A stretch of 64,000 nucleotides of DNA from Methylobacterium iners (GCF_022179305.1 NZ_BPQP01000036.1:59079-123078); one strand, 5' to 3'; positions 18,449 through 28,007 are shown, counted from the first letter of the stretch. Numbers and translations are program-made. The notes: a model not told the origin generated them from the sequence alone.

Positions 18449-18616
18449 CCCTTTCCCGGACGCCTGGAGCGTCAGCGGAAGGCGATCCGGGATCCAGCGA
18501 TTGAACTTGCCGCGCCAGCGGCTCTCGACAGATGGCGCCGACGTTCGGCCGCTTCGCGGCTTCTCGCGCTGGATCCCGGATCGGGGTTCGCTTCGCGCCA
18601 CCCGTCCGGGAAAGGG
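18449..18616. repeat. Nested inverted repeat
   Basis: The outer arms CCCTTTCCCGGACG (18449-18462) and CGTCCGGGAAAGGG (18603-18616) are perfect inverses. Inside them GATCCGGGATCCAGCG near 18484 pairs with CGCTGGATCCCGGATC near 18567. The element fills the space between the convergent sbcD-like gene and the GNAT gene. It looks like a dispersed non-coding palindromic element of the MITE or REP kind and is unrelated to the CTCCCC repeats. Confidence 0.7.
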
Positions 18617-18635
18617 GAGAGTGACGCGACCGAAG

Positions 18636-19154
18636 CTATTGACCGAAGCCGATACGCGGCGACAGCGCCCTGACGTAGCGCCAGGCCTCCATCCCGTCCT
18701 CGTAGTAATCCGGGATCACGCCGAACCGCGTATAGCCGTGCCGCTCGTAGAGCCGGATGCCGGCGCCGTTATCGGCGCGGACCTCCAGGCGGAGATGGCT
18801 GCAGCCATGCGCCCGGGCGTCCGCCTCCGCCGCATCGAGCATGATGCCGCCGAGCCCCGAGCCGGCGCGGGCGGGCGAGACCGCGATCGACGAGAGCCGG
18901 GCGTTGCGACTGTTCCGCCGGCGCTCCAGCGTCGCGGCGCCGACGAGGACCTCCTCCCCCGCTCCGTCGTCGCCCAGCGCCACGAGAACCGACATGGTCG
19001 GCGAGCGGATCGCGTGGCGGATCGCCCGCCGCTCGGCGCGGTCCCCCGCGAAGGCGGCGTGTTCGAGAGCCACCAGCGCGTCGAGATCGTCGATGCTCGC
19101 CGTGCGGATGCGAACGGCCGGTGCCGTCCGGGACCGGCTGGGATGCGGGCTCAC
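18636..19154 (-). CDS. GNAT family N-acetyltransferase (RimI-like)
   Basis: The 172-residue protein has the GNAT acetyl-CoA loop (LSSIAVSPARAGSGLGGIML) and the RimI-like tail LEVRADNGAGIRLYERHGY. The GTG start at 19154 overlaps the stop of the upstream glucan biosynthesis gene as GTGA, so translation is coupled. The substrate is unknown; RimI acetylates a ribosomal protein N-terminus, but many look-alikes have other targets. Confidence 0.8.
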   Translation of the reverse strand: MSPHPSRSRTAPAVRIRTASIDDLDALVALEHAAFAGDRAERRAIRHAIRSPTMSVLVALGDDGAGEEVLVGAATLERRRNSRNARLSSIAVSPARAGSGLGGIMLDAAEADARAHGCSHLRLEVRADNGAGIRLYERHGYTRFGVIPDYYEDGMEAWRYVRALSPRIGFGQ

Positions 19155-20713
19155 GCGGCGGTCCAGGGATAGAGCCAGGTCTCGGTCAGCGCCCGGTCGC
19201 CCGCCCGCAGGAAGGCGCGCAGCTCCGTCGATTGCCCGATCGCGTCGAGCGCGAGGTCGAGCGCCGCGCGAAGCCCCCCGGTCTCGGGGTTCGGCGTGAT
19301 CGAGGTCGCGGTGATGCGCCCTGCCGAGGCGCTCGCGACGACGGCGATGCCGGATGGGTCCGCGAAATGGTCCCCGAGATTGCCGCCCGCGAAATCGATG
19401 AGGAAGCGCCGGCGCAAGCCCGAGCCCGGTTCCCTGGCGCCCGGCGCCGCGCCGCTGGCGGCCGGCGCGGCGGTGAAGGTGTTCAGGACGCGCCCGCCCG
19501 GATGAAGCGCGCCGCCGGTGCTGCGAAGGCGGTAGGACAGGCTCACCGGCCGGCCCGCGGGGTAGGGCTCCTTCGGCCGCCAGAACGCGACCACGTTGTC
19601 GTTGATCTCGGTGTCGGTGGGCAGCTCCACCAGCATGACGCTGCCCTCGCCCCAGGCGCCGTCCGGCTCGACGAAGTAGCCCGGCCGCCGGTGATAGGCG
19701 GCCTCCAAGTCCTGGTAATTCGCGAAGAGCCGGTCGCGCTGGATCAGGCCGAACCCCTTCGGGTCGGTATCCAGGAAGGACGAGATCCGACGCGCCGGAG
19801 GATTGCCGAGCGGCCGCCACAGCCACTCGCCGGACGCGGTCGCGATCTGGAGCCCGTCGGAATCGTGGAGCTCGGGCCGGTAATCGTCCACGTGCCGCCG
19901 GTCGTTCTCGCCGGCGAGGTACATCGAGGTCAGGGGCGCAAGCCCGACTGCGTCGAGGGCGACGCGGGGATGCAGGCTCGCCCGCACGGCGACCTGCGTC
20001 TCCTCTCCCGGCGCCACCGTGAACCGGAAGGCGCCCGCGAGCGAGGGGGAGTCGAGCAGCGCGTGCACGATGCAGGAATCCGGGTTCGCCTCCGGCACCT
20101 CGACCCAGAACTCGCGAAACAGAGGAAACTCCTCCGGGCCGCCCCGGCCCTCGACGTTGAGCGCGAGCCCGCGCGCCGACAAGCCGTAGAGCTGGTCGCG
20201 CCCGAGGAACCGGAAGTAGCTCGCGCCGACGAAGACGATGAGCTCGTCGAGCCGGTCCGGCTTGTTCAGGTTGGTGTGGAGCCGAATGCCCGCGAAGCCG
20301 AGATCGCCGGGCAACGGCGCCTGCATCGTCGTGCGCCCGAAATCGAACAGGTCCGCCCGGTACGCGATCGGCGTGGCGACGCGATCGCGGACGAGGTTCA
20401 CCCGCACCGGCTGCTTGTAGAGGAAGCCGAGGTGGAAGAGCTGAAGCCGGAACCGGGTCTTCTCCAGTAGGGCCCGGTCCGGGCGGAAGCGGATGTCGCG
20501 CCAGGCATCGTAGTCGAGCCGCGCGATGGGCTCGGGCAGGGCCGGGAGCGAGGGGTCGTAGGGTCGCGTCGCGAGGTCGCGCGCACGGCGGTCGACCAGC
20601 TCGAAGCCGAAAGGCCCCAGCTCCTGCGCCGAGGCCGCGCCCGGCAGGACCTGATCCGACAAGGCAGCGGCGGCGAGGCCCGTGACGACGGCGCGGCGAG
20701 TCGGTTGCGTCAT
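19151..20713 (-). CDS. Periplasmic glucan biosynthesis protein (OpgG/OpgD family)
   Basis: The 520-residue protein starts with a twin-arginine signal (MTQPTRRAVVTGLAAAALSD) and continues with the MdoG domain: FGFELVDRRARDLATRPYDP, RLQLFHLGFLYKQPV, ASYFRFLGRDQLYGLSARGL and GWGEG-like AWGEGSVMLVELPTDTE. Family members shape osmoregulated periplasmic glucans. OpgD is usually Tat-exported and OpgG Sec-exported, so the Tat signal favours OpgD. No OpgH glycosyltransferase lies in the window. The ATG at 20713 is set by the signal peptide. Confidence 0.88.
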   Translation of the reverse strand: MTQPTRRAVVTGLAAAALSDQVLPGAASAQELGPFGFELVDRRARDLATRPYDPSLPALPEPIARLDYDAWRDIRFRPDRALLEKTRFRLQLFHLGFLYKQPVRVNLVRDRVATPIAYRADLFDFGRTTMQAPLPGDLGFAGIRLHTNLNKPDRLDELIVFVGASYFRFLGRDQLYGLSARGLALNVEGRGGPEEFPLFREFWVEVPEANPDSCIVHALLDSPSLAGAFRFTVAPGEETQVAVRASLHPRVALDAVGLAPLTSMYLAGENDRRHVDDYRPELHDSDGLQIATASGEWLWRPLGNPPARRISSFLDTDPKGFGLIQRDRLFANYQDLEAAYHRRPGYFVEPDGAWGEGSVMLVELPTDTEINDNVVAFWRPKEPYPAGRPVSLSYRLRSTGGALHPGGRVLNTFTAAPAASGAAPGAREPGSGLRRRFLIDFAGGNLGDHFADPSGIAVVASASAGRITATSITPNPETGGLRAALDLALDAIGQSTELRAFLRAGDRALTETWLYPWTAA

Positions 20714-21416
20714 GGATCCTGCGCTTCTGGCGGCCTGTCCTGCCGCGTCCGGGCAGGCTGCCGGGCGGGGGCCTCCCCGCGAACCGCCCGCTTGATGGCC
20801 GGTCCGGGCCGGCTTGAAAAGGCCCGCCGGGGCCGAGCGCGACCATTCTGCAACAATGGCGGTGCGCGATCGAGTTTCTTCACCCCGGGGCGCGATTTTT
20901 CCTTGTCCCGCGAACCCCCTCCACGTATATGCGCCTTGCCCAATTTCGCACGTGCCTGTGGCCGCGTGTCGGTTGGTGGGCATCCGGCCAACTGCCGGAC
21001 AGCCGCCAGGGGTCTTAAAGGAGCGATGGTCGACAGGGTGGATTCCCTCCGGCCGGCATCCAGGTGGCAACACCGGACCCCGACAACAACCGGCAGCCGG
21101 AGGCGAAACCGGCGAACCCCGCTCTCCACGGGGGACGCAGCTTAAAGCAACGACGAACGGGCTTTTTTGGTCTCGTCGGCCCTCCAAAGGCCGGCACCGA
21201 AGAGGCTTGTTTCTCTTTGCCCGGCGTGCGGTAGGGACACCCCCACCAATCCACGGCAGCTTCCGGGTGCTCTCGCGCCCGTATCGTCCGCGTGTCTCCA
21301 AAGCACGCGGCGCGATGCGACGCAGCGCCCCCAGACGCCGGACGACTCACGTCGTCCAGACATTCGACAGCGCGTCCCCGCGAAACGGGGCGCTCGCGAA
21401 CCTGTGGGTTGGAAAC
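20714..21416. promoter_or_regulatory. Long intergenic region; structured leader candidate for ODC
   Basis: No gene is supported in these 703 bases between two divergent genes. The right half has successive hairpins towards the decarboxylase: CGGCC-CTCCAAA-GGCCG near 21178, GGACGAC-TCAC-GTCGTCC at 21340-21357, and CCCCG-CGAAA-CGGGG at 21376-21390, the last about 26 bases before the ATG. Alphaproteobacterial ornithine decarboxylase genes are known to carry a conserved speF leader RNA, which this may be. That is an inference from position; no covariance comparison could be made. Confidence 0.4.
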
Positions 21417-22583
21417 ATGACCGATCGCATCCGCGACTTCCTGCGCGCTCGCCGCGAGATGGGCCAGGACGAAGGTCCGGTGATGGTGCTCGACCTCGAC
21501 GTCGTGCGCGACAACTACACGGCCTTCGCCCGGGCGCTTCCCGACACCCGCGTGTTCTACGCCGTGAAGGCGAACCCGGCGCCGGAGGTGCTGCGCCTGC
21601 TCGCCGAGATGGGCTCCTGCTTCGACACGGCCTCCGTCGTCGAGATCGAGATGGCGCTTGCCGCCGGCGCCACCGCGGACCGCGTCTCCTTCGGCAACAC
21701 CATCAAGAAGGAGCGCTGCATCACCCGCGCGCTCAAGCTCGGCGTTCGCCTCTTCGCCGTCGATTGCGAGGCCGAGGTCGAGAAGATTTTCCGCGCGGCC
21801 GAAGCGGCTGACGTCGAGGCGGGCGACGTGCAGGTGTTCTGCCGCATCCTCTGCGACGGCGCCGGCGCCGAGTGGCCGCTCTCGCGCAAGTTCGGCTGCG
21901 TGCCGGAGATGGCCGTCGACGTGCTGGAGCACGCCCACCGCCAGGGGCTCACCGCCTACGGCGTCTCGTTCCATGTCGGCTCGCAGCAGGGCAACACGGG
22001 CGCCTGGGACGGGGCGCTCGCCTCCGCCTCCATGATCTTCCGCGAATGCGCCATGCGCGGCATCGCGCTCTCGATGGTCAATCTCGGCGGCGGCTTCCCG
22101 ACCAAGTACCTCAAGGCGGTGCCGGGCGTGGAATCCTACGGCGACGCGATCTTCCGGGCGCTCACCAAGCATTTCGGCAACCAGCTGCCCGAGACCATCA
22201 TCGAGCCGGGCCGCGGCATGGTCGGCAATGCCGGCATGATCGAGGCCGAGGTGGTGCTCGTCTCGAAGAAGTCCGAGGCCGAGGACGAGATCCGCTGGGT
22301 CTACCTCGACATCGGCAAGTTCGGCGGGCTCGCCGAGACCATGGACGAGTCGATCCGCTACCGCGTCCGCACCGAGCACGACGAGGACCGTATGAGCCCT
22401 TGCGTCCTTGCCGGCCCGACCTGCGATTCCGCTGACGTGCTCTACGAGAAGGTGCCCTATCCGCTCCCCGTGTCGCTCTCCATCGGCGACAAGGTCCTGA
22501 TCGAGGGGGCGGGCGCCTACACCACGACCTACGCGGCGGTCGCCTTCAACGGCTTCCCGCCCCTGCAGCAATACGTGATCTGA
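21417..22583 (+). CDS. Ornithine (or lysine/ornithine) decarboxylase, PLP type III fold
   Basis: The 388-residue protein makes putrescine from ornithine. The PLP lysine is Lys51 in FYAVKANP, the phosphate-binding loop is LGGGFPT, the EPGRGMVGNAG element is present, and the substrate-site cysteine lies in GPTCDSADVLYE. The length and alanine-racemase fold match the eukaryotic-type decarboxylases of alphaproteobacteria. The ATG at 21417 follows a GGA site. Homospermidine synthase lies downstream and would use the product. Confidence 0.9.
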   Translation: MTDRIRDFLRARREMGQDEGPVMVLDLDVVRDNYTAFARALPDTRVFYAVKANPAPEVLRLLAEMGSCFDTASVVEIEMALAAGATADRVSFGNTIKKERCITRALKLGVRLFAVDCEAEVEKIFRAAEAADVEAGDVQVFCRILCDGAGAEWPLSRKFGCVPEMAVDVLEHAHRQGLTAYGVSFHVGSQQGNTGAWDGALASASMIFRECAMRGIALSMVNLGGGFPTKYLKAVPGVESYGDAIFRALTKHFGNQLPETIIEPGRGMVGNAGMIEAEVVLVSKKSEAEDEIRWVYLDIGKFGGLAETMDESIRYRVRTEHDEDRMSPCVLAGPTCDSADVLYEKVPYPLPVSLSIGDKVLIEGAGAYTTTYAAVAFNGFPPLQQYVI

Positions 22584-22590
22584 CGGTCAC

Positions 22591-22681
22591 CTCTCCTCCC
22601 CTTGTGGGGAGTGGAGGTGGGGGTGGCGGGGCGACCCTGCCGCCCGCCAGGCGGACCGACTCCTCCCCATGAGGGGGAGGA
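22591..22681. repeat. GC-rich palindromic repeat, copy C
   Basis: It starts CTCTCCTCCCCTTGTGGGGA, contains GGAGGTGGGGGTGGCGGGGC, and ends CTCCTCCCCATGAGGGGGAG. It begins eight bases after the ODC stop, so it may act as a terminator or stability element. The central part differs from copies A and B. Confidence 0.8.
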
Positions 22682-22785
22682 GATTCCCGCGTCTCATCTT
22701 CGTTCCATCGTCCCGGACGGCCGGCCTCGAAGGGCTCGGTGCGAGGGCTGTTTTCTCCCGCCTTGAGCCTAGGGAGGCTACGGCC

Positions 22786-23343
22786 GTGATCCAGATCCGC
22801 GAAGAGCGCCCCCAGGACATCGCAGCCCGCGAGGCGCTTCTCCATGCCTGTTTCGGGGCATCGCGCTTCGCCAAGACCTCGGAGCGCCTGCGCGAGGGCC
22901 GCCTGCCGGCCGAGGGCCTCGCGCTGAGCGCGGAGCGGCAGGGCCGCGTCGTCGGCACCGTCCGCCTGTGGCACGTCGAGGCCGGTCCCGACCGCCCTGC
23001 CCTGCTGCTCGGCCCGCTCGCCGTCGATTCCGGTTTGCAGGGTCTCGGCCTCGGCTCCGGGCTGATGCGCGCCGCCCTCGCCCGGGCTGAGCGCCTCAGC
23101 CACGGCGCCGTCCTGCTGGTGGGCGACGCACCCTACTACGCCCGCTTCGGATTCGACCCCCGGCTGGCGGAAGGGCTTGCCATGCCGGGTCCCTTCGAGC
23201 GCGAGCGCTTCCTCGGCCTGAACCTGCGCGCCGGCGCTCTCGACGGCGCGACCGGTCTCCTGCGCGCCACCGGCGCCCTCGACCTCCTGCCGATCCCCGC
23301 ATTCGCCGACGAGGCGGCCGTCGCACGACGACGCGCCGCCTGA
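22786..23343 (+). CDS. GNAT family N-acetyltransferase
   Basis: The 185-residue protein starts with GTG after an AGGGAGG site. It has the YhbS-like layout: IREERPQDIAAREALLHACF, LLLGPLAVDSGLQGLGLGSG (acetyl-CoA loop) and VGDAPYYARFGFDPRLAEGL. It lies between ornithine decarboxylase and homospermidine synthase on the same strand, so a polyamine-related substrate is possible but not shown. Confidence 0.85.
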   Translation: MIQIREERPQDIAAREALLHACFGASRFAKTSERLREGRLPAEGLALSAERQGRVVGTVRLWHVEAGPDRPALLLGPLAVDSGLQGLGLGSGLMRAALARAERLSHGAVLLVGDAPYYARFGFDPRLAEGLAMPGPFERERFLGLNLRAGALDGATGLLRATGALDLLPIPAFADEAAVARRRAA

Positions 23344-23518
23344 CGCGTAGGGAACGGTCGGGCCTCATCCCTCTCGCGCAGAGGGGGAGGGTTGCTGTTC
23401 CTGACGGTTGACCGCGCCGCCCTCAGCCGCCACTGAGCCCGTCGCCTGTTCGTCACTTCCGCCGACTAAGGACACCGATCGCCTGTGCAAGGGGCGACCA
23501 CAAGAAGGATTGCCGTCC

Positions 23519-24964
23519 ATGACCGAAGCCGCGACCCAATGGCCCGTCCACGGCCGCATCACCGGCCCCGTCGTGATGATCGGCTTCGGCTCCATCGGCC
23601 GCGGCACCCTGCCCCTGATCGAGCGGCACTTCGAGTACGACAAGGCCCGCTTCACCGTCATCGAGCCCTCGGACGCGCATAAGGCGCTCGCCGACAAGCA
23701 CGGCCTGCGCTTCGAGCAGGTCGCGCTGACGCGCGAGAATTTTCGCGATGTCCTCACCCCCCTCCTCACCGAGGGCGGCGGCCAGGGCTTCTGCGTGAAC
23801 GTCTCCGTCGACACCTCGTCGCGGGCGATCATGGAGCTCTGCCGCGAGCTTGGCTGCCTCTACATCGACACCGTCGCCGAGCCCTGGCCGGGCTTCTACT
23901 TCGACAAGTCGAAGAGCCAGGGCGACCGCACCAACTACGCGCTGCGCGAGGACATCCTCGATGCGCGCAGGCAAAAGCCCGGCGGCACCACCGCGGTCTC
24001 CTGCTGCGGCGCCAATCCCGGCATGGTGTCCTGGTTCGTGAAGCAGGCGCTCCTCAACGTCGCGGCCGATCTCGGCCTGACGACGCCCAAGCCCAAGACC
24101 CGCACGGAGTGGGCCGCGCTGATGCGCGAGGTCGGCGTCAAGGGCGTCCACATCGCCGAGCGCGACACCCAGCGCGCCAAGAACCCGAAGCCGCAGGGCG
24201 TCTTCGTCAACACCTGGTCGGTGGAGGGCTTCGTCTCCGAGGGCAACCAGCCGGCCGAGCTCGGCTGGGGCACGCACGAGACCTGGAAGCCGGCCAACGC
24301 CCGCGAGCAGGAGAAGGGGTCGCGCTGCGCGATCTACCTGCTCCAGCCCGGCGCCGACACGCGCGTGCGCTCCTGGACGCCGACCGCCCAGTCGCAGTTC
24401 GGCTTCCTCGTGACCCACAACGAGGCGATCTCGATCTCGGACTACTACACCGTCATGGAAGGCGAGCGCGCCGCCTACCGGCCGACCTGCCACTACGCCT
24501 ACCACCCGGCGAACGACGCCGTGCTCTCCCTCCACGAGATGTTCGGCAACGCCGCGCGTGTGCAGGAGAAGCACCACATCCTCGACGAGACCGAGATCGT
24601 CGACGGCATCGACGAGCTCGGCGTGCTCCTCTACGGCCACGCCAAGAACGCCTACTGGTTCGGCTCGCAGCTCTCCATCGAGGAGACCCGCCGGATCGCG
24701 CCCTACCAGAACGCGACCGGCCTGCAGGTGACCTCGGCGGTGCTCGCCGGCATGGTCTGGGCGCTGGAGAACCCGGAGGCCGGCATCGTCGAGGCGGACG
24801 AGGTCGATTTCCGCCGCTGCCTCGAGGTGCAGATGCCCTATCTCGGGCCAGTCGTGGGCGTCTACACCGACTGGAATCCCCTCACCGACCGTCCGGGCCT
24901 CTTCCCCGAGGACATCGACGAAAGCGACCCCTGGCAGTTCCGCAACGTGCTGGTGCACGGCTGA
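23519..24964 (+). CDS. hss: Homospermidine synthase
   Basis: The 481-residue enzyme uses NAD+ to join two putrescine units into homospermidine. The dinucleotide-binding start is VVMIGFGSIGRGTLPLIERH; the characteristic DTVAEPWPGFYFD, SCCGANPGMVSWFVKQALLN and TPTAQSQFGFLVTHNEAIS are all present. The length matches the Rhizobiales and Blastochloris family. The ATG follows an AAGGA site. With the upstream decarboxylase it forms the homospermidine route typical of these bacteria. Confidence 0.93.
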   Translation: MTEAATQWPVHGRITGPVVMIGFGSIGRGTLPLIERHFEYDKARFTVIEPSDAHKALADKHGLRFEQVALTRENFRDVLTPLLTEGGGQGFCVNVSVDTSSRAIMELCRELGCLYIDTVAEPWPGFYFDKSKSQGDRTNYALREDILDARRQKPGGTTAVSCCGANPGMVSWFVKQALLNVAADLGLTTPKPKTRTEWAALMREVGVKGVHIAERDTQRAKNPKPQGVFVNTWSVEGFVSEGNQPAELGWGTHETWKPANAREQEKGSRCAIYLLQPGADTRVRSWTPTAQSQFGFLVTHNEAISISDYYTVMEGERAAYRPTCHYAYHPANDAVLSLHEMFGNAARVQEKHHILDETEIVDGIDELGVLLYGHAKNAYWFGSQLSIEETRRIAPYQNATGLQVTSAVLAGMVWALENPEAGIVEADEVDFRRCLEVQMPYLGPVVGVYTDWNPLTDRPGLFPEDIDESDPWQFRNVLVHG

Positions 24965-24970
24965 GATCAG

Positions 24971-24996
24971 CGCCGCCCGTATTGTTGCGGGCGGCG
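24971..24996 (+). terminator. Hairpin after homospermidine synthase
   Basis: CGCCGCCCG (24971-24979) and CGGGCGGCG (24988-24996) form a perfect 9-bp stem six bases after the stop. There is no T-run after it, so termination is likely but less certain than for the hairpins at 4371 and 15047. Confidence 0.45.
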
Positions 24997-25036
24997 GCGG
25001 TGATACGATCTCGCCCTTGATCGGGAGGATGTCCCC

Positions 25037-25603
25037 ATGGGCGTTGCGGTTCGACGCGAGACGCGGATGAGCGTCGCCGAGTACCGGATCTGGGTCGAAG
25101 ACCGGCCGGACTGGGAGCGCTGGGAGCTCATCGACGGCGAGCGGATCCTCATGTCTCCTCCCCGCGAGCGGCATCAGACGATCGTCGCTAACCTCATCCT
25201 AGGCCTATCCGACCTCGCTAGGCCGAAGAACTGCCGCGCCCTACCCGGTCTCGCCATCCTCAGCGAGGCGATGGACGATTTCGCACCCGTCCCCGATGTC
25301 GTCGTCCGGTGCGGACCGCCCCTGCCGGACGGGTACGCTTCCGATCCGGTCCTGGTGGCCGAGGTGCTGTCACCCTCGACAATGACCCTCGACCGCGGAC
25401 GCAAGATCGACTTCTACAAGACGGTCGGGTCGCTCCGACGCTTTCTCATCGTCTACCAGGCCGAAGCCCGGATCGAGGTGTTTTCGCGTCGTGATGCCGA
25501 GGAGTGGGAGAGCGCGGCGCTCGGGCTCAACGACAGCCTCGATCTGCCCGAACTCGGTGGTGCGGTCGCGGTCCGCGACGTATATCGTGACGTCGTTTTC
25601 TGA
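25037..25603 (+). CDS. Uma2 family (DUF820) nuclease-fold protein
   Basis: The 188-residue protein has the Uma2 pattern: MSVAEYRIWVEDRPDWERWE leading to LIDGERILMSPP, then PVPDVVVRCGPP, VAEVLSPSTMTLDRGRKIDF and YKTVGSLRRFLIVYQ. The ATG follows a GGGAGG site. The biological role of the family is unclear. It is the second copy in this window and only distantly similar to the one at 9673-10266. Confidence 0.82.
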   Translation: MGVAVRRETRMSVAEYRIWVEDRPDWERWELIDGERILMSPPRERHQTIVANLILGLSDLARPKNCRALPGLAILSEAMDDFAPVPDVVVRCGPPLPDGYASDPVLVAEVLSPSTMTLDRGRKIDFYKTVGSLRRFLIVYQAEARIEVFSRRDAEEWESAALGLNDSLDLPELGGAVAVRDVYRDVVF

Positions 25604-25628
25604 GCGGATACGCACACCAGGCTCGCCC

Positions 25629-25970
25629 TTGCCCCATTTCGAAGATTTCTACGCCAACAAGCTGCGCGGCGCGCTCGGCGTCACCGACGCGGAGTCGGTG
25701 CTCGACCTGCGCGGCACGAACCGCCCGACGGCGGAGGCCTCCCTGAAGGAGATGCTCGAGCGCAGCCGCTTCGCGAAGGGCAAGACCGTGGCGATCCGGC
25801 TCGACCCGCCACCGGAGGGCGGCGGCGAGACCCTGTTCCAGCCGGCCGGGCGGCTGCTCCTCGACGCCAAGCGCCGCGGCTGGGTCGAGCGGCTGCAGAC
25901 CCTGCCGGCCGGCGACGGGCTCGGCTTCTACGTGGCGCTCGCCGGCAAGGCGCAGCGGGAGCCTGACTAG
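25629..25970 (+). CDS. Conserved hypothetical protein, 113 residues
   Basis: The protein starts LPHFEDFYANKLRGALGVTD from a TTG and continues with SVLDLRGTNRPTAEASLKEM, ending in a compact basic domain with RRGWVERLQTLPAGDG and FYVALAGKAQ. No ATG or GTG gives a sensible start. Codon use fits the genome. It lies between the Uma2 gene and the polysaccharide gene, 45 bases before the latter, and may be cotranscribed with it. The family is not recognised. Confidence 0.55.
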   Translation: MPHFEDFYANKLRGALGVTDAESVLDLRGTNRPTAEASLKEMLERSRFAKGKTVAIRLDPPPEGGGETLFQPAGRLLLDAKRRGWVERLQTLPAGDGLGFYVALAGKAQREPD

Positions 25971-26015
25971 GGCCCGCGTTGACATCGGCCGGGGCCGCGC
26001 CGATTGAGGCCGCCG

Positions 26016-28007
26016 ATGCAGCAGCGCACCTACAAGAATGCGGTGATGGTCGCCCACGACCTCGTGGCGACGGCCGCCGCCGTGATCCTCACCTTCGTGT
26101 TCCGCTTCGACGGCGAGCTCCTCGCGGAGCGCCTCGCCGCGCTGCCGCTCCTGCTGCCGCCCTTCTGCCTCTTCGCCGGCCTCGTCTACGCGCGGTTCAA
26201 GCTCTACCGGACGAAGTGGCGCTTCGCGTCGCTGCCGGACCTCGCCGGGATCGTGCGGGCGGCGAGCGTGCTGGCCCTGGCCCTGCTCGTCCTCGACTAC
26301 GTGCTCGTCTCCTCGACGATGTACGGGTTCTACTTCTTCGGGAAGATCGCGATCGGCCTCTACTGGGTGCTGCAGGTCTTCCTGCTCGGCGGCCCGCGCC
26401 TCGCCTTCCGCTACCTGAAATACGCCCGCTCCCGCCAGAGCCAGGCGCGGGCGGCCACGGTCCCCACCCTGCTCCTCGGCCGCGGCGCCGATATCGAGAT
26501 CCTGCTGCGCGCCATCGAGGCGGGCTCCGTGCGCCGGCTCGGGCCGAAGGGCATCCTCTCGCCCCGCGCCGACGAGGCCGGTCAGATGATGCGCGGCGTG
26601 CCGGTGCTCGGGGGCTTCGGCGACCTCGAGGCCGTCGTCGCCGGCCTCGCCGAGCGCGGCACGCCGGTCCGCCGCCTCGTGGCGACGCCGAGCGCGCTGG
26701 CGCCGGAAGCCGAGCCCGACGACCTTATCGCCCGCGCCCGCCGCCTCGGCCTGCCGCTGTCGCGGGTGACGAGCCTCGGCGAGGGCATGCGCGACAGCGA
26801 GCTCGCGCCCCTGGAGATCGAGGATCTGCTCCTGCGCCCGACCGTGGCCATCGACAGGCCCCGGCTGGAGCGCTTCCTCGGCGGCAAGCGGGTGATCGTG
26901 ACGGGCGGCGGCGGCTCCATCGGCTCGGAGATCTGCGCCCGCGCGGTCGCCTTCGGCGCCGCTTCGGTGCTCGTCGTCGAGAGCTCGGAACCGGCGCTCC
27001 ACGGCGTGCTCAGCCGGCCCGACCTCGCTGGCGCGGAGGCCGAGGTGACGGGAGCGCTCGCCGACATCCGCGACCGCGAGCGCCTGCACGCGGTCTTCTC
27101 CGCGTTCCGGCCCGACTACGTCTTCCACGCCGCCGCGCTGAAGCAGGTACCCTATCTCGAGCGCGACTGGACCGAGGGGGTCAAGACCAACGTGTTCGGC
27201 TCGATCAACGTCGCCGATGCGAGCCTCGTGGCGGGCGCCCGGGCCATGGTCATGATCTCGACCGACAAGGCGATCGAGCCCGTCTCGCAGCTCGGCGCCA
27301 CCAAGCGCTTCGCGGAGATGGTCGCCCAGGCGCTTGATGCCGAACAGGCCGGGCGGGCCGATGCCGCGACGCGGCTGATCGCGGTGCGCTTCGGCAACGT
27401 GCTCGGCTCGGTGGGCTCGGTGGTTCCGGTCTTCAAGGCGCAGATCGCGCGGGGCGGCCCGGTGACGGTCACGCATCCCGACATGGTGCGCTACTTCATG
27501 ACGGTGCGCGAGGCGGCCGACCTCGTCCTCACGGCGGCTTCGCATGCCGACCGCGAGGCGCGGGCCCTCGCCGAGGCCGACCAGCGCGCCGCCGTCTACG
27601 TCCTCAAGATGGGCCAGCCGGTCCGCATCCGGGAGCTCGCCGAGCGCATGATCCGGCTCGCGGGTTTCGAGCCCGGCGAGGAGATCGAGATCGCCTTCAC
27701 GGGTGCCCGGCCGGGCGAGCGCCTGAACGAGATCCTGTTCGCCCGCGAGGAGCCGCGGGTGAACCTCGACGGCATCGACGGCGTCATGGCGGCCAAGCCC
27801 GTCTTCGCCGATCGCGCCGTGCTGGAGGGCTGGATCGCGCGGCTCCGGGGGGCGGTGACGAACGACGATCGCGCCGCGGCCGAGGCCGTGTTCGAGGCCG
27901 CGATCCCCGATTTCGGACGACGCGAGCCCGCCCGTCCGGGCCGGGAGGCGGCGCTCGCCGGCGGAGCGGCGGATGCGGCACCCGTCGAGGCCGTGGCGAC
28001 GGCCTGA
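26016..28007 (+). CDS. Membrane nucleotide-sugar dehydratase/epimerase (CapD/FlaA1/PglF type)
   Basis: The 663-residue protein has four N-terminal membrane helices (for example AHDLVATAAAVILTFVFRF), a middle CoA-binding-like domain, and a short-chain dehydrogenase domain from about residue 290 with the nucleotide loop VTGGGGSIGSEIC and the catalytic area STDKAIEPVSQLGATK. Such enzymes convert UDP-GlcNAc to 4-keto-6-deoxy sugars for O-antigen, capsule or glycans. The ATG at 26016 is preferred over the upstream TTG. The two convergent genes downstream also belong to glycan synthesis. Confidence 0.9.
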   Translation: MQQRTYKNAVMVAHDLVATAAAVILTFVFRFDGELLAERLAALPLLLPPFCLFAGLVYARFKLYRTKWRFASLPDLAGIVRAASVLALALLVLDYVLVSSTMYGFYFFGKIAIGLYWVLQVFLLGGPRLAFRYLKYARSRQSQARAATVPTLLLGRGADIEILLRAIEAGSVRRLGPKGILSPRADEAGQMMRGVPVLGGFGDLEAVVAGLAERGTPVRRLVATPSALAPEAEPDDLIARARRLGLPLSRVTSLGEGMRDSELAPLEIEDLLLRPTVAIDRPRLERFLGGKRVIVTGGGGSIGSEICARAVAFGAASVLVVESSEPALHGVLSRPDLAGAEAEVTGALADIRDRERLHAVFSAFRPDYVFHAAALKQVPYLERDWTEGVKTNVFGSINVADASLVAGARAMVMISTDKAIEPVSQLGATKRFAEMVAQALDAEQAGRADAATRLIAVRFGNVLGSVGSVVPVFKAQIARGGPVTVTHPDMVRYFMTVREAADLVLTAASHADREARALAEADQRAAVYVLKMGQPVRIRELAERMIRLAGFEPGEEIEIAFTGARPGERLNEILFAREEPRVNLDGIDGVMAAKPVFADRAVLEGWIARLRGAVTNDDRAAAEAVFEAAIPDFGRREPARPGREAALAGGAADAAPVEAVATA

